A DNA stretch of 27,225 nucleotides from a virus, in IMG/VR virus record IMGVR_UViG_3300010883_000337, positions 1 to 27,225 of that record; one strand, written 5' to 3'. Below the pieces are notes generated by a model, which did no database searches, was not told where the DNA came from, and worked only from the letters and a program-made list of their open reading frames with translations. Of the stretch, positions 6,332 to 15,039 are shown in pieces (the stretch's first letter is position 1; each line of letters starts with the position of its first letter). Made by a program: the position numbers and the translations under genes.

Positions 6332-9300
6332 TCACATCGCCAATGCTATTGCTCTAAGTTCTTTAATCCTAGGCGGTTCTGCTGTATTAGTTCCTTTCAT
6401 GACGATCTTAATCTGAAAAGATATAAACTCATCCAAAGGAGTTCCATCACCATCGTCATTCACACCAGCACTGTACAAGTATTCCGTGAAACTTTGTTTT
6501 GTCGTAGATGCATTAGTGTGTTGATCTGGGCCACCAGTTCCATTAAATGCAACGTAACTCAAATCATCAAATTCAGACGCATCATCTGATCTCAAAATCT
6601 TATAGTAAACTTCTATATCGGCACTAGAATGTCTATGGCCAGCAAAGAATACTTTTATAGCGGTGGCAGGATTCTCTAGGGATATTTTCTTGGTTAAATA
6701 AATTGCGGCATTATCATCACCAATAGGATCAAGAGAGGAATTCCAATCTGATTGAGGATAAACATCCGTTGCAGAATCAATAACATTAAGTCTATTAGCG
6801 GCACACATTAATGATGCCCTTCCCATATCAATGACGGGAGAAACATCTTCGTTAGCACTAGTTAGAGCAATTTCAATATTAAGAGATTTGTTTGCAGCGT
6901 TCTCTTTCTGTTCATTAATCGCAGAAGCAACCATAAACGGTTCCTCAAAATCTGTATCGATATTGAAGTCAATAGGTATTTTATTTGCAGCTGAGGTAGG
7001 TACAAAGGATGATTGATCGCCACTTGGAGAAGTAGCAGACATCGGCAAAATATTTGCAGCCATATTTGTTTCAGGCAATTCCATAGAAGAGATAATTGGA
7101 TTGATTGTATCCATAGTTATATTCTCTGTGGCAAAGACATTTTGACCACCATTAGTAGCAGTTAATGCACCACCAACAATTGTAGGTGCTGTGGTCAACA
7201 ATACTGTGTATGAGTCCATACCAATATTATCAAGTGACTCATGAGTTTTATTTATTTCGTGCAGTGGAACTTTATGCAAGATATAGAGTTCAACTTTACT
7301 ACCAGCCGCATGAGAGACAGCAGCGGTACTACTTTGAGCCCTTGTTATACTAGAAACAGCAGTACCAGAAATGGTACTATATTTCATAATCTCATCACCA
7401 ATTTTAAGCCACCACTGACTACTAGAGTCATATGCAAATTTACCAGAGCTATCATCAAAGTCTGTACTGGTAGTTAATGTTAAACTTGTTGCAGCAGCAT
7501 CCATTGCAGAAGCAAGAGTTGTCTCAGCACCAGATTCCATTCCAGAGATGACAACATTATTAGTATTCAGATACATACCGTGGTTCATGTGTTCAATGTG
7601 AACAGCAGTATTACCATTAGTAAAGACAAATGGGTTTACCACTAGGTTTTTCTTAGGAACCTCAGCATTCTGTAGAGTAACATTACCAATAGTTCCAGTA
7701 TCAAATTTGGCAACATTCATTCTAAACTTGAGGTCTTCCGTCATAGAAGGAGCCCAAGTTCTATTATTGTGTCCTTTAAATAAAGTACCCGTGTGAGGTT
7801 GTTTAGAAATCATACGAGAACCAAGAATATCAGTCTCACCCATTCTAGAAATAAATACTTTATACTCTGGAGTTGTTGCCATGAGACATATCGCATATTC
7901 TTTGTCACTCATGACATAAACAGGAGCAGGGAAAGTAAACCTAGTCGCCACTGTGGCATCTGAAGAAATATTAATATCAGCTGGGTTTTTAACCACTCTT
8001 GCAAAAGGCAAAATCTTACTGCCTGGGAAACCATTTTCTGTATTATGGATTTCCATCCACACTGGTAAGTTAGCATCTTTATGAGAGAAAAATACATCAA
8101 TAGATGTTAAGAAACGTCCAGATGAACGAGTGTTGTTCATGTTGTCAAAAGTTTCGTTGACCTTCGGGTTTGGACTAACAATAAACGTCTGAGCAAGTGG
8201 ATCATTACCACCACAACCACCGCCATCATCCCCCGTCGCCATCTGCACTATACTTTGCTGCGTTGATCTAGAAGTTACACTAGTGGACTGACTAACGGAA
8301 GAACTAACCATTCTTGCATTACGAGTAGCAATAATAGTTTCTTGTTCCGTTTCTAAGATACCCACTGCTTGGAATGTAGTAGTACCAGCAGTTTCTGGGT
8401 CTTTGGTTCTAACATCAGTAGAACTAGAAGTCAATCTAAATTCAATCTCACCAGTTCTAAATTTTGGATTACCAGTTACTTTAGGATCGGGGATTGAGAG
8501 TATACCTTTAATCTCACCAGAAGCAGTTGTAATTAACGGTGTAGCCGCAACAGGCACACCACTAACATCAGCAGCGTCTGTAGTGAATCCAGATAGAGGA
8601 GTACAATACAAGTTGACATTTTTCTGATCAAAGAAACAATACAATCTAATATTCGGGAAGAACCCAAACCCTGTAAAGGTTATATTAACTGCCCTCATGA
8701 AAGGAATAAATGCACGTTGAATAACTCTTGTTCCTTGACTCTCAAGGTCAATCTGTGGTATAATGTCCGTCTGAACACCAGAACGGTTACTTGTTCCACG
8801 TGAAGTTGTAGTTGTACGAGTAACCGTGGCGTTTCCAGTAAAGGTTGAAGTTGATGAAGAAGATGAACCACCCCAAACAGTTGACCAAGCACCCCACACT
8901 GTGCCAACAGATCGAGCGTTAGCAGCAGAGAAAGTATCAAAATTACCTTCGACATTAATAATTAAATCTGGAGCAGTTTCAGTTTCAAACCACTCATCTC
9001 CAGCTGGATCAAGATCAATCTGACCTGTCCAAGTAGACATGAGCAATGGTGTAACACGTTCCACCCTAGAAGCATATGGTTGTTCTTGATAAAGAACCTC
9101 TGTATATGGTAGAGTAATAAGATCACCCTTCTTAGAATAGTTTGCAGAAGTCCGTAAAGCATCTGTAGATATAGACTCTTGTAACTTAATCGCCTTAGGA
9201 GAACATAAAGGCCTCAGTTCATTTAGAGTCATATCAATAGAACATTTATAATCTTTGTGTTTAGCATCACCAATCTTATGACCAGAGAAACTATCGACTA

Positions 9301-12300
9301 CGAAACCAGACTTAAATCTATCAAGTCCGTTAGCGTCCTGTATCTGAAAACTTTCAGCATCTCGTTCCAGTAGACTTAGAGCAGTATAGTATTCTACATG
9401 AGAAAGACGTTCGTCTAACTTACCAATGTCCCTCATTGTGTATCTACGATTCTTCTCTTTCACAACATTAACATCTGTAGGTTTAAATGTATAAGCAGGA
9501 ACAAGCATGGTGGCAAGTTGCATAGTGTCTGCTACAGGATCAGGCATCCTTGGATTTTCATCAGCAGTACCAGCCTTAAATTTAATATTTCCAGATTTTT
9601 CTAGATACAATCTACCCCGATAAGGCAAGAAGTATTCAAAATCAGTTATAATCAAACCGCCAGGTTTCATAAAGTTAACAGTAGAAGCACCCGTACCATC
9701 AAACTGCCTGTTGGCAAAATCAAATGAGCTTCCTGTTATCGAATCTACTAATTCTACGTTTGTAGAACTTCCAGCAATATTTTCAACCCTCGGCCGCATA
9801 TCTAAAACGTCCTGTAGATCATACTCACCAGTTGGAGCTGGATCATCTGGATCGACTTTTGTAGCAGAGTATTTTGGAATATCTTCATATGTCATTTGGT
9901 CAGCAACATCAATATAGGAATCAACTGTAAAGAAGTCACCTGTACCATGTTCTAGATAGTCATAAATAACTAGAATTCTACCAAGAGGCATACCCACATT
10001 TGGTTTCCTAACAACTCTAGATATGTCATAGTAGTTATCTCGTTGGCCCATATCAAGTTCATATCGTTCTGTGATATTAGTGTCACCAGTTGTTACAACA
10101 AGAACTGGGCATTTCGCACCACTAGAGAAACCTGTAATTGTTTCACCAGACGTAAAGATTGCCGTAGTACCACGTTTTCGAACAAATTTCATAGGACTAG
10201 ATGTTGTTATAATTCTACCTACTGCGCCAGATTGATCACCAATAATCTCTTCACCTTTAATGAAGTTACCAATAATTGTACCCAGTGTCATAGATGGAGC
10301 AACCGCATCAGTAGTCTCACTCTCTGAGTCTAGAACGGCAACAAGTTTAAAACAATCTGCCCTTCCTAGAGAGATAGTTTTATCTTTTGGTCTGGTTCCA
10401 TATGCACCAGTAGCGCCGCCAACCACTTTCATCTGTTTCATTAGTTTAACAGTCTTAGTCTTAGCATTAGCAGAACTCTTAAGCAGAGTAGCGGTGATCT
10501 TTAACTTGGCACCGTTACCAAAAATGTCATTATTCGTGATAGTGGCAGTAGATGTACCAGCACCAGAGAAACCAGTAGACGCACTAACTATATCACCAGC
10601 TTGTCCTAGACCACCAGAACCTTGTGAAAGAATAGAAACTGTATAGTCAACTTCACTGTGAGAGGTAAACACCTCATTCGTTCCAGCACTAATTGTTACG
10701 ACACCAACTGAGGATGAGGTTGTGACATATTGTCTACGTAAGTAATAAGTAGTATCACTTGCACCAGCATTAGCAGTTGTTAGATGAGTTTTAATACCTG
10801 TCTTCGGTAATTTAAATACTCCAATATTCTTTTCTGATAATTTCAATTTAGCCTGAGGTAGAGTAGAACCTGTACCACCAGTAGCACCACGGTTAAGGCC
10901 GATAGGAACATTATCTAATTCTCCGACAATATTCTCATTACCATTCAATCCAAATTCATTTGTACCATCCAAAGTCAAATAAGACTCCGTGGTTGGTAGA
11001 GCATTTAAAACAATATCAGCTGAGAAGTTCTGTCCACTATCGACATCTGTCATGTGTAGTTGACGGGCTTCACTAATCGTGTTAATACGTGACCGTAAGA
11101 TAGTAATGTCTACATTACCAGAGTTTTCTACAATGCCGTCTGATTCCACTGAATCAGAGGCTGTAATCTTTTCTCCATCTTTAAATATACCAGAAACATT
11201 TGTGAGATACACGTTTTCTCCAGAAGTACCATCAGCAAATACCCAACCAGTTGCTTTAGAGGTTTCACCCTTAACCTGTACACCACCCAGAACATGATTT
11301 GCTTCAAGGGTAGGACTAGGAGTATCACTCAATGTTAATTGGGTGAATGGGCGAATATCAAACAAATAACACTTGAACACAGAAGTCGTTTGGCCAACTG
11401 TACCAGTAGAATATTCTATTGTCCTTGCACGTGCCACACCAATACGATTACCAGATGATACACCCCTAATTTGGGTAACGTCATCAAACAAAGAGATTTG
11501 TTTATAGGGAGTAGTCTCACCACTAATAAATGAAACGTCAGGCGTTCCAAATACGTTAGTTACGTTTAGGAAGTTACCAATATCGTATGTTGTAACACCA
11601 GCGTTGATTGAACTAACCGTTCTAGCTTTGGGGATGTCTACAAAAGTATTCGTTAATTTTTCAATCTCGAAACCTCTGATATATGCTTTACCAGGCGATA
11701 CTTTAAGAGCAAGCAAAGCATTTGATGCTATTTTGCCGCCGGATGTAACATCACCCTTATTATAAACACCAAGGTTTTCATTAAGAGTAACCGATTCCAT
11801 ATTTTCATATTGGAAATTACGAACCGTGTAATCACCAGATTCGTCATAAGTCCTACGAGCAAGGGTATCTATTATGGAACCTAACTGAGCCCTGTCGATA
11901 GGAGAAACAGATATTCCATTATCCGTGATCATAAGTTCAGTAAAATTACCATCATCAGTTGATCCTTTTGGTAGGAAAGATAACTTCGCATCGATGTGCA
12001 ATCTATGAGCACCTTTGGCTGCATAGTTGGAAGTTCCAGAAGCATTGTCTAGTAGAGTAGTATTTGTCTCTGGAGTAACAATAGTTTCTTTAACAGTAAA
12101 ACCAACCCGTACAGAAGTTCCAGGCCCAAAGGTAGTATACTTAGATATGATTAGTGTCTGTTCTGCAACATGTACAAAACAACCTCTTAGATAATAGATA
12201 CCAGATTGTATAACAGCGCCTAATCCTTGACCTGTTGCCTTAGTACTATGTGCTTGAGCAGAATTAGCACCGATAGCATAAGTTGTAGAACCGTTAACTA

Positions 12301-12754
12301 TAGACTTTAAATTAGCTTTAAGTATTTCACCGTCATTAAATACTGTGGATGTATTATCAGAACCAGTTGAAGTATAACGTAGATAGAGAGTTGGCTGTTC
12401 TGTAGTTGTTCCAGCAATCACATGTTGTACATGTGCCTTAACACCAGAAGTAACACCTTGAATTTCTGTACCAAGATACTGAGTAACGTCTACTGCTTCT
12501 CCTCCGAAATCTGCCGCCAATTTAATGAAACTAAAATCATTCATAACTCTCAGTTGGCCAGGAACCACCACGGAACCTTCTTGCAAAACAAAATTACTAA
12601 TATGTTCTACAGAATTCCTCAAGATGGATTGCATCTGAGTTAACTCTCTTGCTTGGATAGCATAACCAGGCCTAGAGAGAATTTGATGAAAATTATTCTC
12701 TTCGTTGTAATCGTCGTAATACGGCGTTACATTTAAATCGGTTTTAATTGGCAT
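6332..12754 (-). CDS. Giant baseplate/tail structural protein, DUF4815-type N-terminus
   Basis: A 2140-residue virion protein. The N-terminus (YYDDYNEENNFHQILSRPGY, then ARELTQMQSILRNSVE, residues 12-50) matches the DUF4815 family of marine T4-like phages, as recalled. Other family marks are a YDLQDVLDMRPRVE segment near residue 970, DFEYFLPYRGRLYL near 1035, YTMRDIGKLDERLSHVEYYT near 1105-1125 and DPLAQTF near 1518. The last of these is followed by a jelly-roll-like beta region (VFFSHKDANLPVWMEIHN). The middle and C-terminal thirds are Ser/Thr/Gly-rich. GGAG in the end of gp8 sits 9 bases before the ATG. Coming directly after gp8, it occupies the place of T4 gp9/gp10 (peripheral baseplate and fibre connectors) and may do their job; that equivalence is inferred from order only. 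The frame is intact throughout. Confidence 0.88.
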   Translation of the reverse strand: MPIKTDLNVTPYYDDYNEENNFHQILSRPGYAIQARELTQMQSILRNSVEHISNFVLQEGSVVVPGQLRVMNDFSFIKLAADFGGEAVDVTQYLGTEIQGVTSGVKAHVQHVIAGTTTEQPTLYLRYTSTGSDNTSTVFNDGEILKANLKSIVNGSTTYAIGANSAQAHSTKATGQGLGAVIQSGIYYLRGCFVHVAEQTLIISKYTTFGPGTSVRVGFTVKETIVTPETNTTLLDNASGTSNYAAKGAHRLHIDAKLSFLPKGSTDDGNFTELMITDNGISVSPIDRAQLGSIIDTLARRTYDESGDYTVRNFQYENMESVTLNENLGVYNKGDVTSGGKIASNALLALKVSPGKAYIRGFEIEKLTNTFVDIPKARTVSSINAGVTTYDIGNFLNVTNVFGTPDVSFISGETTPYKQISLFDDVTQIRGVSSGNRIGVARARTIEYSTGTVGQTTSVFKCYLFDIRPFTQLTLSDTPSPTLEANHVLGGVQVKGETSKATGWVFADGTSGENVYLTNVSGIFKDGEKITASDSVESDGIVENSGNVDITILRSRINTISEARQLHMTDVDSGQNFSADIVLNALPTTESYLTLDGTNEFGLNGNENIVGELDNVPIGLNRGATGGTGSTLPQAKLKLSEKNIGVFKLPKTGIKTHLTTANAGASDTTYYLRRQYVTTSSSVGVVTISAGTNEVFTSHSEVDYTVSILSQGSGGLGQAGDIVSASTGFSGAGTSTATITNNDIFGNGAKLKITATLLKSSANAKTKTVKLMKQMKVVGGATGAYGTRPKDKTISLGRADCFKLVAVLDSESETTDAVAPSMTLGTIIGNFIKGEEIIGDQSGAVGRIITTSSPMKFVRKRGTTAIFTSGETITGFSSGAKCPVLVVTTGDTNITERYELDMGQRDNYYDISRVVRKPNVGMPLGRILVIYDYLEHGTGDFFTVDSYIDVADQMTYEDIPKYSATKVDPDDPAPTGEYDLQDVLDMRPRVENIAGSSTNVELVDSITGSSFDFANRQFDGTGASTVNFMKPGGLIITDFEYFLPYRGRLYLEKSGNIKFKAGTADENPRMPDPVADTMQLATMLVPAYTFKPTDVNVVKEKNRRYTMRDIGKLDERLSHVEYYTALSLLERDAESFQIQDANGLDRFKSGFVVDSFSGHKIGDAKHKDYKCSIDMTLNELRPLCSPKAIKLQESISTDALRTSANYSKKGDLITLPYTEVLYQEQPYASRVERVTPLLMSTWTGQIDLDPAGDEWFETETAPDLIINVEGNFDTFSAANARSVGTVWGAWSTVWGGSSSSSTSTFTGNATVTRTTTTSRGTSNRSGVQTDIIPQIDLESQGTRVIQRAFIPFMRAVNITFTGFGFFPNIRLYCFFDQKNVNLYCTPLSGFTTDAADVSGVPVAATPLITTASGEIKGILSIPDPKVTGNPKFRTGEIEFRLTSSSTDVRTKDPETAGTTTFQAVGILETEQETIIATRNARMVSSSVSQSTSVTSRSTQQSIVQMATGDDGGGCGGNDPLAQTFIVSPNPKVNETFDNMNNTRSSGRFLTSIDVFFSHKDANLPVWMEIHNTENGFPGSKILPFARVVKNPADINISSDATVATRFTFPAPVYVMSDKEYAICLMATTPEYKVFISRMGETDILGSRMISKQPHTGTLFKGHNNRTWAPSMTEDLKFRMNVAKFDTGTIGNVTLQNAEVPKKNLVVNPFVFTNGNTAVHIEHMNHGMYLNTNNVVISGMESGAETTLASAMDAAATSLTLTTSTDFDDSSGKFAYDSSSQWWLKIGDEIMKYSTISGTAVSSITRAQSSTAAVSHAAGSKVELYILHKVPLHEINKTHESLDNIGMDSYTVLLTTAPTIVGGALTATNGGQNVFATENITMDTINPIISSMELPETNMAANILPMSATSPSGDQSSFVPTSAANKIPIDFNIDTDFEEPFMVASAINEQKENAANKSLNIEIALTSANEDVSPVIDMGRASLMCAANRLNVIDSATDVYPQSDWNSSLDPIGDDNAAIYLTKKISLENPATAIKVFFAGHRHSSADIEVYYKILRSDDASEFDDLSYVAFNGTGGPDQHTNASTTKQSFTEYLYSAGVNDDGDGTPLDEFISFQIKIVMKGTNTAEPPRIKELRAIALAM

Positions 12755-12757
12755 TTT

Positions 12758-14254
12758 TTAGAACTCCACAATAAGTTTAATGTCTTCCGTTTGGTCAGAT
12801 GATCGACTAATCGGTTTTCTATTTTCTATATAAATTATATTGCCACTATCTGGTTGTAACTCTGGATTTGCATATCCATTTGTAAATGACATTGTAGCGC
12901 CACCAGCAAGAGTAACCGCACTATCCGAAGCTGCATCTGGAGTACCATAAGCATTTGAAGTTGATCCAGTAACTCTGTTTGCGCCACTAAAAGCAACATA
13001 GGAACCAGTAGAACCATTCGTTCCATAATCCCCAAACCTTTCTTGTTGGTAATAAAGAATATTTAAACTAGAGTCCCAATCAACAACCTTGCCAATCGCA
13101 CCAGTAGTCTGTTGTGATATTTTCTCATCAATATCAAAAGTACCACTGATGGTTGTTAAGTTTAAAGCATATGTTTGTCTTACAGTTGAAGCAGTAGATA
13201 ATGTAGATGTACCGTAAATATAAGGGTCTACAACAACACCCACTCTTCGAAAATCGTTAGCAGTAGTGAAGTCATCGCCTTCAGACTGTGTTAGAGTTGT
13301 GTTCATCATAAGATAATGTCCACCAAGTTGTTCAACAGCATTATAACCATGACCACCTTTAGGACTAATTACAACTTCTACCACTCCACCAGTACCACCC
13401 ATTGCCGAGGCAGTTGATAGGGATGTATCTGAAAAGGTATATCCAGAAGCAAGGTTTACTTTTCCGTAAGTGTATCCAGAACCGATAGCATGAATTGTTG
13501 TGTCTGTTCCAGCAGTAAGACCGAAAGATGCAACAGCACCACTAACAACGGTAACTCTTACAATACCACCAGAGGAAGTTCCTTGACTTGTACCATCTCC
13601 ATATATGGCAGCGTAGTAAGTTCCATCTGAATATCCAGAACCACCAGTTACTTTAAGGGAAACAATCGATCCATCGACTGCGGCCGAACTAACTGCTGTG
13701 TCTGTACTAACAGGCATAAAGTCTGTTGTCAAGTACTTCTCAACTTCTGAAGATGTGAGAGAGTACATATACTGAAGAACATATCCACCAGATTCGAATG
13801 GGGCAGTAGATTCTGATGTAGGAGCAGAACCACTAAATGCAACTCCGCCATTGTTGTCTAGTATTTGATATACACGATAATCAGCAGTTAAGAAGAAGAA
13901 ACTTGAGTCGTATATGTTTGTAGCACCAGAAGTAGTTACATTAGAAGAACTAACTGCGTGATCATACATATCATAAATTGTACCGTTAGCAAAGTCACGC
14001 CGAGGAATTGCATAACTTATAAAACTACCAGTAATTTGTTTAGCAGCAATCATATCATCCCACACATAAAACTCTTCACTTATTCCATCTACTGGTGTAG
14101 GTGGAGCGCCATCCGAGCCTCCAGATGTTCCTGTGGTGAAGGGAGTCGCTTTACCTATGAAAAGGTAATAAGAGTTCCCAGAAGCTTCACTAAAGGACTC
14201 AAAGAATTGAGTCGCATTGTGTTGCCTAAATCTTTCCGTAATTATTGCTGTCAT
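12758..14254 (-). CDS. 8: Baseplate wedge subunit gp8
   Basis: T4 gp8 homologue, a wedge component that binds the gp6/gp7 core. The N-terminus (TERFRQHNATQFFESF, then YYLFIGKATPF, and DDMIAAKQI with AIPRRDF near 105-111) and C-terminus (IIYIENRKPI, then SDQTEDIKLIVEF) line up with recalled T4 gp8 (MIYMENRPPI, DQTEEINILF). At 498 residues it is longer than T4 gp8 (334). The extra length is a Gly/Ser/Thr-rich central beta region, roughly residues 190-440, with repeated GSGYSDGTYYA-like and GSGYTYG-like turns. The ATG at 14254 has GAGG 8 bases upstream and a CATAAATA late promoter before it. The TAA stop leads by 3 bases into the next gene. Confidence 0.9.
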   Translation of the reverse strand: MTAIITERFRQHNATQFFESFSEASGNSYYLFIGKATPFTTGTSGGSDGAPPTPVDGISEEFYVWDDMIAAKQITGSFISYAIPRRDFANGTIYDMYDHAVSSSNVTTSGATNIYDSSFFFLTADYRVYQILDNNGGVAFSGSAPTSESTAPFESGGYVLQYMYSLTSSEVEKYLTTDFMPVSTDTAVSSAAVDGSIVSLKVTGGSGYSDGTYYAAIYGDGTSQGTSSGGIVRVTVVSGAVASFGLTAGTDTTIHAIGSGYTYGKVNLASGYTFSDTSLSTASAMGGTGGVVEVVISPKGGHGYNAVEQLGGHYLMMNTTLTQSEGDDFTTANDFRRVGVVVDPYIYGTSTLSTASTVRQTYALNLTTISGTFDIDEKISQQTTGAIGKVVDWDSSLNILYYQQERFGDYGTNGSTGSYVAFSGANRVTGSTSNAYGTPDAASDSAVTLAGGATMSFTNGYANPELQPDSGNIIYIENRKPISRSSDQTEDIKLIVEF

Positions 14255-14270
14255 TTTTTTATCCTCGTTC

Positions 14271-14278
14271 TATTTATG
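14271..14278 (-). promoter_or_regulatory. T4-type late promoter (CATAAATA) for gp8
   Basis: The minus strand reads GTGCATAAATAGAACGAGG. It lies 16 bases upstream of the gp8 ATG. The TAA at 14276-14274 is the stop codon of the preceding 241-residue gene. Confidence 0.65.
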
Positions 14279-14999
14279 CACCAGCACCGTAATGTGTCTT
14301 TAAAGTTGTGCCGCCAGAATTTTTAATTAGTAATGTAGAAAGACTTTTCAATTCAACTGAACTTATTGAGTCATTCGCCATGTTTGCTTCCACTACCGTA
14401 TCAGCAGCAAGCATAACTCCAGTTACCGTGTTTGTATCAGCTGATGTGATAATAGTTCCCGTAATGTCTGGAAAGGTTAGAGTACGATCTCCAGTAGGAT
14501 CGATTGCTTTAAAGTTTAGTTCACTTCCGTCAGCTGTACCTTCTACTTGAAGAAAACTAACTTCTCCACCAGATACACCACCAGTAATATATAAAACTCC
14601 ATCTGTTGATATCTGTCCACTGTTAATAGTACCAGTTGTCGTAAGATTTTCATTTGAGAAACTAATAGCACCAGTACTGTCCGTTATTGAACCTTCAGCC
14701 AACGTCAATCCGCCTGCTTTTAATGTAGTACCGTTAACTGTCGTGGTAGCAAGGGTTACAATATTTGCAGATGTTTGAATACCTAATACAACACCTACTA
14801 TAGTAGGAGTGTTGATTGTTGGGGATGTTAATGTTATTATAGAGCCGTCAACACCGATACCAGATGTTAAACTTGATCCATCTCCGAATGTTGTGTATAT
14901 CTCATTAAAGTTGGAGTTTATTTTTACCGCACCAATACGTAAGGAATCTCCTTGCCCATCATCTGCTGCTAAACCAACCCCTATTGTTTGATATGCCAT
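14274..14999 (-). CDS. Short fibre-like protein with gp10-type N-terminus
   Basis: A 241-residue structural protein. Residues 1-42 (IGVGLAADDGQGDSLR, then KINSNFNEIYTTFGDGS) strongly resemble the recalled start of T4 baseplate wedge protein gp10 (VDDGTGDYLR, KINENFDELY, GDGD), the part that joins the wedge. The middle (45-150) is Thr/Ile/Gly-rich beta repeat. Residues about 155-185 carry an EG--DG-EL---DPTGDRTLTFPD--GT module also present three times in the long fibre. The last 43 residues match the end of that fibre. It may therefore be a short baseplate-anchored fibre or a cut-down gp10. It sits between the gp7-position gene and gp8 and has a perfect TATAAATA upstream. AAAGGGA lies about 9 bases before the ATG. 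Confidence 0.85.
   Translation of the reverse strand: MAYQTIGVGLAADDGQGDSLRIGAVKINSNFNEIYTTFGDGSSLTSGIGVDGSIITLTSPTINTPTIVGVVLGIQTSANIVTLATTTVNGTTLKAGGLTLAEGSITDSTGAISFSNENLTTTGTINSGQISTDGVLYITGGVSGGEVSFLQVEGTADGSELNFKAIDPTGDRTLTFPDITGTIITSADTNTVTGVMLAADTVVEANMANDSISSVELKSLSTLLIKNSGGTTLKTHYGAGA
14277..14405 (-). repeat. Shared C-terminal fibre module, copy 2
   Basis: The final 43 codons of the 241-residue gene are identical at 30 of 43 residues to 3007-3135. The DNA is also similar, including a shared 14-base run agaatttttaatta (plus strand) and the same tatttatgc stop/promoter block. Confidence 0.88.
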
Positions 15000-15023
15000 T
15001 AATACGATCCCTTTCTCTTCTTC

Positions 15024-15031
15024 TATTTATA
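15024..15031 (-). promoter_or_regulatory. T4-type late promoter (TATAAATA) for the 241-residue gene
   Basis: An exact match to the T4 late promoter, in the 40-base gap between the 1952-residue gene and the ATG at 14999. Confidence 0.75.
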
Positions 15032-15039
15032 CGAAGTCG

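Noticed and set aside
10043-10646. Plus-strand open frames of 94 and 128 codons inside the 2140-residue gene
   Set aside because: They mirror the coding frame on the other strand, show no family motif and no start signal.
12818-12840. TATAAATT near the end of gp8 as a late promoter
   Set aside because: On the plus strand, against all gene direction, and off consensus.
14255-14273. Rho-independent terminators in the gaps between genes
   Set aside because: Gaps are very short and none showed a GC-rich hairpin followed by a T run on the coding strand.
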